A stretch of DNA of 31,386 nucleotides from Sulfuricurvum sp. IAE1 (GTDB lineage Bacteria; Campylobacterota; Campylobacteria; Campylobacterales; Sulfurimonadaceae). A program made the translations under genes and the position numbers. The notes under the pieces were generated by a model. It did not search any database and was not told the DNA's origin. It saw only the letters and a program-made list of their open reading frames with translations. Of this stretch, positions 7,181-14,593 are shown piece after piece (position 1 is the first letter of the stretch; each line of letters starts with the position of its first letter). Location: contig CAMBHX010000002.1 of NCBI GenBank assembly GCA_945867285.1, forward strand, positions 1 to 31,386. Reading direction: 5' to 3'.

Positions 7181-8037
7181 CCCATCACCTTGTCCATAAT
7201 CACACATCCAAAGAAAACAAATCCCAAATAGCCATTAACTGTAAAAAAAGCTCGGTCAATCTTGGTAAAATCCAAACGAACTAAATAATGTTCATATCCT
7301 AGCATAATTAGTGAGAAAAGAACCGCTCCAATACCAAATACCCCCAAGTGTGCCTGAAAAACAAATAGACTCCAAAAAATGATGGTAATACCATGAAAAA
7401 CAACCGAGATCCTAAGTGTTGCACTGCTTCCGTATTTGGAAGGAATGGAGTGAAGATTATTATTTTTGTCAAATTCTATATCTTGCAGTGAGTAAAGTAA
7501 ATCAAATCCTGCAACCCAAAATACGACTCCAACACTCAAATAGACCGACCATAACGGTACTGTTCCCAATACCGCAATCGCACCCGCTATCGGAGCCAAA
7601 CCTAACGATATACCTAAAATAATATGGGCTAAAGAACTAAATCGTTTGAAATACGAATAGCTCAATAAAACTAGCAGCACAGGAATGCTCACTGCAAATG
7701 CCAAATTATTGACAAAATAAGTAACAGCAACAAATACCACAGCATTAACAATCGTAAAAATAGCTATCGATTTACCATCAAGCCGTCCATCAACACTAGG
7801 ACGACTTGAAGTTCGAGGATTGTTGAGATCATACGCTCTATCGATATAACGATTAAAACCCATAGCTGTATTACGTGCACTCACTGCAGCCAAAGCTCCC
7901 AGAATCAAGAGCTGAAATCCAAACCATCCATCTGCTGCCACAATCATAGCGATAAAAATAAAAGGAAGCGAAAAAATAGAGTGCTGAAACATCACCAGCT
8001 CATTAAAATCTTGTAAACGCTTAATCATTTGTTGCAC
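7177..8037 (-). CDS. UbiA-family prenyltransferase, probably for menaquinone (MqnP-like)
   Basis: 286 aa, an integral membrane protein with about eight or nine hydrophobic helices. It attaches a polyprenyl chain to an aromatic acid in quinone synthesis. The first Asp-rich motif is NRYIDRAYD (residues 62-70) and the second is in DLLYSLQDIEFD, with the DKNNNLHSIPSKYG context typical of the family. Campylobacterota make menaquinone by the futalosine route, where this step is assigned to MqnP; the assignment here is by family and lineage, and UbiA is the annotation often given. The start is GTG at 8037 with AAAGG seven bases upstream; an ATG at 8028 is the alternative. The stop overlaps the next gene (ATGA). 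Product quinone would be the substrate of the complex I encoded nearby. Confidence 0.88.
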   Translation of the reverse strand: MQQMIKRLQDFNELVMFQHSIFSLPFIFIAMIVAADGWFGFQLLILGALAAVSARNTAMGFNRYIDRAYDLNNPRTSSRPSVDGRLDGKSIAIFTIVNAVVFVAVTYFVNNLAFAVSIPVLLVLLSYSYFKRFSSLAHIILGISLGLAPIAGAIAVLGTVPLWSVYLSVGVVFWVAGFDLLYSLQDIEFDKNNNLHSIPSKYGSSATLRISVVFHGITIIFWSLFVFQAHLGVFGIGAVLFSLIMLGYEHYLVRLDFTKIDRAFFTVNGYLGFVFFGCVIMDKVMG

Positions 8038-8095
8038 ACGAAAACCTTTAAATTTACTTATTGGTTTTATTTTAGCGTAATTTACTTTATCGTTT

Positions 8096-8163
8096 CGTCA
8101 TACCGAACTTGATTCGGTATCCATCGGCCTCTTGTGGATCCAGTATCGTAGCACGGGATGACG
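8096..8163. repeat. Compound inverted-repeat element between the prenyltransferase gene and miaA
   Basis: About 68 bases. The outer ends CGTCA (8096-8100) and TGACG (8159-8163) pair. Inside are a perfect hairpin ACCGAA/TTCGGT (8102-8118, loop CTTGA) and an ATCCA/TGGAT pair. From memory, elements of this form (CGTCAT...CTTGAT...GGATCCA) are scattered through many proteobacterial genomes. It differs in sequence from the element at 2414-2478 and from the three-hairpin repeats. Confidence 0.65.
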
Positions 8164-8208
8164 ATCAATTGGAGCTTTAATTAAAGCATGGATGCTATAC
8201 TATCATCC

Positions 8209-9102
8209 ATGAAACAACTGGCTATTATTGGTTCTACTGCTAGCGGAAAAAGTGATTTGGCACTTCAAACAGCATTGTCTAATAATGCAATCATTCTCTC
8301 AATCGATTCTCTCAGTATCTATAAACAAATCGATATTGCCTCTGCCAAGCCCACCAATGATGAATTAAGCAGTGTTAAACATTTTGGCATTGATCTCCTT
8401 GAGCCTAATGAAACGGCTAGTGTATTTACGTTTATCGATGAATACCAAAAAGCGGTTGAGTATGCCAAGCAACATGAAAAAAATCTCATTATTGTAGGCG
8501 GTAGCAGTTTTTACCTCAAAAGTATGATCGATGGTCTCTCCTACGTTCCAGCCATAACCGATGAGACAAAACAGACAGCTCATATAATGCTTCAAGATTT
8601 AGAACAAGCGCACCAATTATTATTCCAATTAGATCCTATCACAATGTCAAAAATAACCCCTAATGATAGTTATCGGCTTGAAAAAATGCTCCATCTCTAT
8701 CTCCAAACCAATGTACCACCATCACAATGGTTTGTACAACACCCTCCAAAGCCTATCATCACTCAGTGCCCCGTTTTAAACATCACTATTGAACGAAGTG
8801 TGTTACGAGAACGGATTAATCTCAGAACACACAAGATGATCACTACGGGTCTCATTGATGAAGTGGCATTTTTGGAACAACGCTACGGAAGATCACCCAA
8901 CAGCATGAAAGCTATAGGGGTTATTGAGACGTTAGAATTTTTGGATGGTAAATTGGATAAAAAAACGTTATTAAATGACATTTCAACGCATACAGCACAA
9001 CTTGCCAAACGGCAACAGACATTCAATACCAATCAGTTTGAATTGTGTGCAAATGGAAGCGCGCCTGATTTAGTAGCAACCATAAAGAGTCTTTTACAAT
9101 AG
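8209..9102 (+). CDS. miaA: tRNA dimethylallyltransferase MiaA
   Basis: 297 aa from the ATG at 8209. It adds a dimethylallyl group to A37 of tRNAs reading UNN codons. The P-loop GSTASGKSDLA is at residues 8-18, followed by SIDSLSIYKQIDIASAKP and the DLLEPNE segment; the C-terminal half has MKAIGVIE and the AKRQQTF motif of the family. An in-frame ATG at 8188 would add seven residues (DAILSSM region), but its only upstream GGAG is 13 bases away and the P-loop position fits 8209 better. A TATACT box at 8196-8201 would place transcription start at or next to the A of 8209, so the message may be leaderless. The stop overlaps the convergent pflA stop by nine bases. Confidence 0.92.
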   Translation: MKQLAIIGSTASGKSDLALQTALSNNAIILSIDSLSIYKQIDIASAKPTNDELSSVKHFGIDLLEPNETASVFTFIDEYQKAVEYAKQHEKNLIIVGGSSFYLKSMIDGLSYVPAITDETKQTAHIMLQDLEQAHQLLFQLDPITMSKITPNDSYRLEKMLHLYLQTNVPPSQWFVQHPPKPIITQCPVLNITIERSVLRERINLRTHKMITTGLIDEVAFLEQRYGRSPNSMKAIGVIETLEFLDGKLDKKTLLNDISTHTAQLAKRQQTFNTNQFELCANGSAPDLVATIKSLLQ

Positions 9103-11433
9103 TCCCAAAGCATCACTGGCGAGCTTGCCCCATGCACTTTTCTTATCTGCTTTGATACTCTCATTAAATGCTATTTTTGCTTCATTATTACGTTTCATCT
9201 TCATCAACAACGAACCTATAAGATATTTTTGACGAGAGCGTTTTTCAGGTGTTAATTTTCGAGCATCCAAACTCTTTAAAGCTTCTAGCGCCTCTTTATT
9301 TTTATCTTGATTCATGGTCGACTGCGCAAGAGTAAACTCAACAAAAGGAGACTGAGTATACGTCGATGTTCTTTTTTGTAAATTCATCACTTTAGCTGCA
9401 TAGGATTGCACCATTGCCTCATCTTTGCGCTTAACACCAAGTGTCACCATTGCAGAGTATCGCTCGATGTCTTTAAAGTCTGTTCCAAAAAGCGTCTCAC
9501 ACCCTTTAATGTTTTTAATCATTCCTATTTCATCACCGCTACGTTGTGATGCATCAAATAATGTTCGAACCACATCATTGAGAGGTGGATTTTTATAAGA
9601 CTCTAGCAATGTCACAAGATCATTTCCTGCAAGATTTGCCTTTTTGTAATAGCCTTGTACAAAGTTGAGCTTGACCGTTCTATAAAGCCACATTTGACGG
9701 CTTGCCATATCTTTTTGTTTACTATTTTTTTTCAATAGCTCCTGCGCCACTGGAAAATTACCCTCTTTGAGCGAACACTCAAAACTAAGACCATCCCATT
9801 GAGATGCAAGAGTCAGTTTATACATTTTTAGCAGTGAAAGCGCCTGCGAACATTTTCCCTCTTGAAGCCTCTTTTGTGCTAATGCAGCTGCACTTTTAGT
9901 GACCAATCCATTCGCATCCGGATAGGCAGTGCTGTCAAGCTTATAGAGCTCATTGTCCATCTTGAGGACTTCATCATAGTTTCCCTCTTTGTAAAGGAGT
10001 TGAGCTTTTTTATAAAGTGCAGTACGCCCTATGGAATCATCACCATAACGCTCAATGAGTTCATTATATTTTTTTTCTCCCGTAGTACCCGTGGGCTCCT
10101 CATTGTCAAAAAATAATCCATCTTTAGAGCGTTTTACTTGCGTTATAAATTCTCCATATGGAAAAAGTTTAATATACTCATTGTATTTTCCTAATGCTTT
10201 AGTTCTATCTCCAGCTTGTTCGTAAAAAAGTCCTAAATTTTTCAAGTAAGATTCATGACTTTGAGACTTATAAGGTACTGTTCCAATAAGTGCTTGTGTT
10301 ATTTTGGCAGCAGTTCGATACTCTTTTTTTCCAATTAAAACTTCTATCATAGCTAATGCTTCTGGACGTACTTCACCAAAATAATCAGGATTCACTTTGG
10401 CTATTTTATCAATATAATCATTGGCTTTTTTAGGTTCTTCTCCCCCCAACTCAAACTGCGCCAAGTTAAATGCGCATGCTGATGCAAGCTCAACATCTTT
10501 AGTTCGAGAGAGTGCTTCTCGATAGTATTTTGAAGCTTTTTTAGAACTTCCTATTACTTCGAGATGTTTGGCTTTTAGATACATCCCTACTTGCGCGAAC
10601 GGATCGTCTATATGCTCACTAAAAAGTCGATCATAAAAATAATCCGAGTCACTAATTTGTCCCAATTGTGCATACGCATTAGCAGTGTATACCAACACTT
10701 CTGCTACATTAGGATCACTGGAAAATTTTCGCAAAAATGGCTTGGATAGCTCTAGTACTTTTTCAAACTCCCCGCGATGATGATAAGCTCGCAACTGATA
10801 TAATGCGAGCTCATTAGCAAAGATTGTATTAGGATGATTTTTGAGAATATCACTCGCTAAATAATTCACTTTGCGATAATCTTTCATGGCATATGCTTTT
10901 TTAAGCTCCATAAAATCGTTCACATCTTGAACATTTTTCATCTTTATAGGTTTGCCAGACAAATCCAATCCACCCACAAACGGATAGCTTTTGTGCGTCA
11001 AAACAATGGGAATATTGAGCGCATTCGGATTAAACTTTTTTTCTCCGATAATAGGCAATTTCCCTTTATATCCTATAATCGTCCAATGTTTGACGGGTTT
11101 AAGAGGTGATTTATAGACACAAGGTGCTGTCAAAAGGTTAAAATCAATCGGGAAAAGAGCTATCTTTGTTTTGGCTTTTATGATCAAAGAAGTCGGGGTT
11201 TGTGAAAAGGTAAAATGAGGATTATTAATAATGGGAAGAGTTTTTATGTTACTAATCGCACATTCTATTTGAGTAACTTCATTAAAATCATTACGAACTT
11301 CATGGCACTCAAAAGGATGAAGCTCTCGCAAGTGTAAAACGCTATAAGGGGATGAGCTTTCTTTCCCACTTTGAATAGAGATATCCAAAGCGTTCAAAGA
11401 CAAACCAACAAACAATATGAGCCAATATTTCAA
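9094..11433 (-). CDS. pflA: Flagellar motor accessory TPR protein PflA (paralysed flagellum protein A)
   Basis: 779 aa, periplasmic. It has a short signal peptide (residues 1-16, cleavage after LNA), then a region of about 150 residues rich in predicted strands, then roughly 600 residues of tetratricopeptide-like helical pairs (for example KKAYAMKDYRKVNYLASDIL, ANAYAQLGQISDSDYFYDRL, LGLFYEQAGDRTKALGKYNEY). In Campylobacter jejuni PflA is a ~790-aa periplasmic protein of the motor's disk/spoke structure, needed for motor rotation, and its gene follows nuoN; size, architecture and position all match here. The start is TTG at 11433 behind a strong AGGAGG. A 122-base gap with repeat copy C separates it from nuoN, so it may be read with the nuo operon or from its own promoter. 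Confidence 0.85.
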   Translation of the reverse strand: MKYWLILFVGLSLNALDISIQSGKESSSPYSVLHLRELHPFECHEVRNDFNEVTQIECAISNIKTLPIINNPHFTFSQTPTSLIIKAKTKIALFPIDFNLLTAPCVYKSPLKPVKHWTIIGYKGKLPIIGEKKFNPNALNIPIVLTHKSYPFVGGLDLSGKPIKMKNVQDVNDFMELKKAYAMKDYRKVNYLASDILKNHPNTIFANELALYQLRAYHHRGEFEKVLELSKPFLRKFSSDPNVAEVLVYTANAYAQLGQISDSDYFYDRLFSEHIDDPFAQVGMYLKAKHLEVIGSSKKASKYYREALSRTKDVELASACAFNLAQFELGGEEPKKANDYIDKIAKVNPDYFGEVRPEALAMIEVLIGKKEYRTAAKITQALIGTVPYKSQSHESYLKNLGLFYEQAGDRTKALGKYNEYIKLFPYGEFITQVKRSKDGLFFDNEEPTGTTGEKKYNELIERYGDDSIGRTALYKKAQLLYKEGNYDEVLKMDNELYKLDSTAYPDANGLVTKSAAALAQKRLQEGKCSQALSLLKMYKLTLASQWDGLSFECSLKEGNFPVAQELLKKNSKQKDMASRQMWLYRTVKLNFVQGYYKKANLAGNDLVTLLESYKNPPLNDVVRTLFDASQRSGDEIGMIKNIKGCETLFGTDFKDIERYSAMVTLGVKRKDEAMVQSYAAKVMNLQKRTSTYTQSPFVEFTLAQSTMNQDKNKEALEALKSLDARKLTPEKRSRQKYLIGSLLMKMKRNNEAKIAFNESIKADKKSAWGKLASDALGLL

Positions 11434-11466
11434 TTCCCCTCCTCACTCTAATGTATAATAATCTCC

Positions 11467-11547
11467 GACATTTATGTCAGTAGCTTTAAGGGGTTGCAAG
11501 GAACATTTTGTCCTTTGCCATCAAAATTGGCTTTTGCTCATTTTGAT
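11467..11547 (+). repeat. Three-hairpin intergenic repeat, copy C
   Basis: Plus-strand orientation, between nuoN and pflA (both leftward), so antisense to them. Hairpin 1 is GACAT/ATGTC (11467-11478). The core is GTAGCTTTAAGGGGTTGCAA (11480-11499). Hairpin 2 is AAGGAACA/TGTCCTT with one bulged A. Hairpin 3 is ATCAAAAT/ATTTTGAT (11520-11547), eight perfect pairs. The core is shared with copies A and B; stem sequences of hairpins 1 and 3 differ while pairing is kept. Confidence 0.75.
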
Positions 11548-11555
11548 TCATATAA

Positions 11556-13061
11556 TTAGTAGACGCTCGTCTCAACCAAACGAGTAATAATCGTCAACAA
11601 TGGATTTACAGCAAAAACAGCAAAAATCGTTCCGATAGCTGCAATCCCAATAATGGTTCTAAGTGACAAAGAAGCATTAGTCAAATATTGACCTTGATAG
11701 CCAGATATTGGCTCTTTCATAAACATGAAAATAATCAATTTAAGATAATAGTATGCTGCGATAGCTGAGTTGAGTGCCATAACAACAGCAAGAACAATAT
11801 ACCCTTCCGCAACCGCAGAACCAATCATATACATCTTACCCCAGAATAGACCAAATGGTGGAATACCAGCAAGAGAGAGCATAAACAATCCCATCATAAT
11901 TGCTGCCATTGGCATCGTTTTAACTAATCCTGCAAATTTCTCATACGGATGATCCGAGCTTTGCCCAGCGATAAGATTTTTTTGACGACTTACCCATAAC
12001 ATCGAAAACGCACCTAGATTGGTGAAACTAAAAAGTGCCCAATACAAGAAAAGACCTGTGTTGGCCTGTGTACTTCCAATCAAAATTGCGGCCATTACAA
12101 AACCGGCATGAGAGATAGAACTGTATGCCAACATACGTTTTACATCCGTTTGTACCAATGCCCATATATTGGATGCCGTCATTGTTACTACAACCATCAC
12201 ATACAAAATCACTTGCAACCAGACAACGCCGGTGTCTACCAAGAAGTCAAATAGACGCATTGCAACAACAAACCCAGCAATTTTTGGAACAATAGACATA
12301 TAACCCGCTAATGCTGCAGAAGAACCCTCGTACACATCCGGTGTCCATGTGTGAAATGGAACCATAGAAAGTTTGAATCCAAATGCTGCGAGCATAAAGA
12401 CGATTCCTACCAAAACAAAACCGATATTCAAATAGGCACCATTAGCTAAAATCGTGGCAATTTTATTGATCTCTACCGAACCGGTAATAGCATAAAAAAT
12501 CATAGCTCCAAAAGCAAACAAACCTGCTGCTAATGCACCCATCGTGAAATACTTGACGGCTGCTTCAAATGATTTTGAGCGATTATGCAATGCAATAAGT
12601 GTATACAAAGCCAAAGAAGCTGTTTCAAGACCTACAAAAATCAAAATCAAATTATCCGTTGCTACCATGAACTGGAAACCAGCAATCATAAACAAAAAGA
12701 GGGCAAAATACTCAGGATAGTTATACTCATGAAAACGCTTTGAGGTCAATGCTAATGGTATAAACAACATTGAACCTGCGACAATAATAACTTGGGATAA
12801 AATCGCCAAGCCATCTATGAGCATCATATCAAACATACCAACTATTGGACCATTTTTGAGTAAAAGGTTTCCAAAATCCAATACGGCACCCAAATCGAGA
12901 AGTAAAAATAAAAGAGCGACCATGACATACAACGATTTATGAAGATTGCTCTTAATCAAATCAATACATAAAATCGTCAATGCACCCGCAATAGCAATAA
13001 GCATTGGTGCGAGAGTCATGACATTGAGTGATGCTAAAGAGATATTAATAGGCTCTAACAT
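11556..13061 (-). CDS. nuoN: NADH-quinone oxidoreductase (complex I) subunit N
   Basis: 501 aa, about 14 transmembrane helices, one of the three antiporter-like proton-pumping subunits of complex I. Conserved charged residues are visible: the transmembrane Glu in FVGLETASLALY (Glu146) and the Lys-rich FKLSMVPFHTWTPDVYEGS segment with its HTWxPDVYxG hallmark. The length is normal. Its ATG shares a base with the nuoM stop (TAATG), so the two are coupled. It is the last nuo gene of the operon; pflA follows after a 122-base gap containing repeat copy C. Confidence 0.96.
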   Translation of the reverse strand: MLEPINISLASLNVMTLAPMLIAIAGALTILCIDLIKSNLHKSLYVMVALLFLLLDLGAVLDFGNLLLKNGPIVGMFDMMLIDGLAILSQVIIVAGSMLFIPLALTSKRFHEYNYPEYFALFLFMIAGFQFMVATDNLILIFVGLETASLALYTLIALHNRSKSFEAAVKYFTMGALAAGLFAFGAMIFYAITGSVEINKIATILANGAYLNIGFVLVGIVFMLAAFGFKLSMVPFHTWTPDVYEGSSAALAGYMSIVPKIAGFVVAMRLFDFLVDTGVVWLQVILYVMVVVTMTASNIWALVQTDVKRMLAYSSISHAGFVMAAILIGSTQANTGLFLYWALFSFTNLGAFSMLWVSRQKNLIAGQSSDHPYEKFAGLVKTMPMAAIMMGLFMLSLAGIPPFGLFWGKMYMIGSAVAEGYIVLAVVMALNSAIAAYYYLKLIIFMFMKEPISGYQGQYLTNASLSLRTIIGIAAIGTIFAVFAVNPLLTIITRLVETSVY

Positions 13062-14593
13062 TAGTGAACCTCCTGTGCTGATTTTGTTAAATCAGGAATA
13101 CGTTTTTGTGCTTCAACCGTTCGAGCTTTTTCGTGCATCAAGACTACAAGCTCTTTAACACTCTTATCAATCGGTTCCAAGATAGGTTTTGGATATACAC
13201 CCAGCCAAATTGCTAAAATAACCAATGGAATTAGTCCCATAAGCTCTGTACGATTAATATCTTTGAGGTGCTTATTCTCTTCTTTGGTAACAGTACCAAA
13301 AAACATTTTTTTGTAAGCCGCCAACATATAAATAGCGCCTACAATAATAGCCGTACCTGCAACAAGCGTAAAGGCATGGGATTGTTTATAAAATCCTAAA
13401 AGACTTAAAAACTCTCCAACAAAATTGATAGTCAACGGCATACCTACTGACGCCATCATCATAATCCCAAAAATTGTCGCATAGCGTGGCATAACGGATG
13501 CCAAACCGCCAAATTCAGACATAAGTTTCGTATGGCGTCGGTCATAAATAACACCGACCAATAAAAACAGAGCCCCAGAAACAACTCCATGAGCTATCAT
13601 CAAAAATATAGAACCTGTGATCCCCTCAACATTAAGAGCAAAGATACCCAAAATAATTACACCCATATGGGATACTGAACTATAAGCGACTACTTGCTTG
13701 ATGTCTTCTTGCGCATATGCCACCATTGCTGTATAAACAATCATTATAATTGCCAATACCGCTATCGGAAACATAAATAGTACAGACGCATCCGGAAACA
13801 TTGGAAGTGAAAAACGGACAAATGCATACGTTCCCATTTTAAGTAGAATAGCCGCTAATATAACCGAACCGATTGTAGGTGCTTGTCCATGTGCATACGG
13901 TAGCCATGTGTGAAATGGAAACATCGGAACTTTAATCGCAAAACCAAAGAAAAATGCACCAAATAACCACATTTGATAATTCACCGGCAAATTCATCGCC
14001 TGCCAATCAAGAATCGAGAAACTCCAAACACCACCGTGCTTGTAATGTAAGAATGCCATAAATAGCATTCCCACCAGCATCAACAATGAGCCTGTAAACG
14101 TATAAAGGAAAAATTTAATGGATGCATAAATACGTAATGGCCCACCCCATGCTCCGATGATATACAACATCGGAACCAAAGAAAGTTCCCAAAACACGTA
14201 AAAAATAATCGCATCTAAAGCAGCGAAGACCCCAACCATTGTCATTTCTAAGAAAAGCAATGTAATAATTAAATCTTTAAGGCGACGTGTTTCCGTCAAT
14301 GAGGCAATACCAACCATCGTAAAGAATGTTGCCAAAATGATAATAAAGAGTGAAATACCGTCAACACCAACAAAATAGTTGATTCCAAACTGTGAAATCA
14401 ACGGTGCCAATTCTTGAAACTGCATTCCACTGCCTGCAGGATCGTAGATTTTCCACAACCAAAGTGACAAGAAAAATTCAATCGCCGCAACGGTAACACC
14501 ATATGCTTTTGCGCTATCCTTGTGTACCACAAACCCCAACATTGCTGCCAATGCGGGGAAGAAAATTAATATCGATAAAATGTGCTCTTGCAT
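13061..14593 (-). CDS. nuoM: NADH-quinone oxidoreductase subunit M
   Basis: 510 aa, about 14 transmembrane helices, the middle antiporter-like proton channel of the membrane arm. The conserved Glu136 lies in FYVFWELSLVPMLYIIG, and the AIKVPMFPFHTWLPYAHGQAPT segment carries the family's Lys and His residues. It is of normal length. It starts on the nuoL stop (TAATG) and ends on the nuoN start in the same way, giving tight coupling across L-M-N. The hydrophilic C-terminal tail (about residues 470-510) is rich in Lys and Glu. Confidence 0.97.
   Translation of the reverse strand: MQEHILSILIFFPALAAMLGFVVHKDSAKAYGVTVAAIEFFLSLWLWKIYDPAGSGMQFQELAPLISQFGINYFVGVDGISLFIIILATFFTMVGIASLTETRRLKDLIITLLFLEMTMVGVFAALDAIIFYVFWELSLVPMLYIIGAWGGPLRIYASIKFFLYTFTGSLLMLVGMLFMAFLHYKHGGVWSFSILDWQAMNLPVNYQMWLFGAFFFGFAIKVPMFPFHTWLPYAHGQAPTIGSVILAAILLKMGTYAFVRFSLPMFPDASVLFMFPIAVLAIIMIVYTAMVAYAQEDIKQVVAYSSVSHMGVIILGIFALNVEGITGSIFLMIAHGVVSGALFLLVGVIYDRRHTKLMSEFGGLASVMPRYATIFGIMMMASVGMPLTINFVGEFLSLLGFYKQSHAFTLVAGTAIIVGAIYMLAAYKKMFFGTVTKEENKHLKDINRTELMGLIPLVILAIWLGVYPKPILEPIDKSVKELVVLMHEKARTVEAQKRIPDLTKSAQEVH

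Noticed and set aside
11434..11555. Repeat copy C as a simple terminator of the nuo operon
   Set aside because: The element is oriented antisense to nuoN, has no T run after its stems on the nuo strand, and the same element occurs between divergent genes at 4745-4823.
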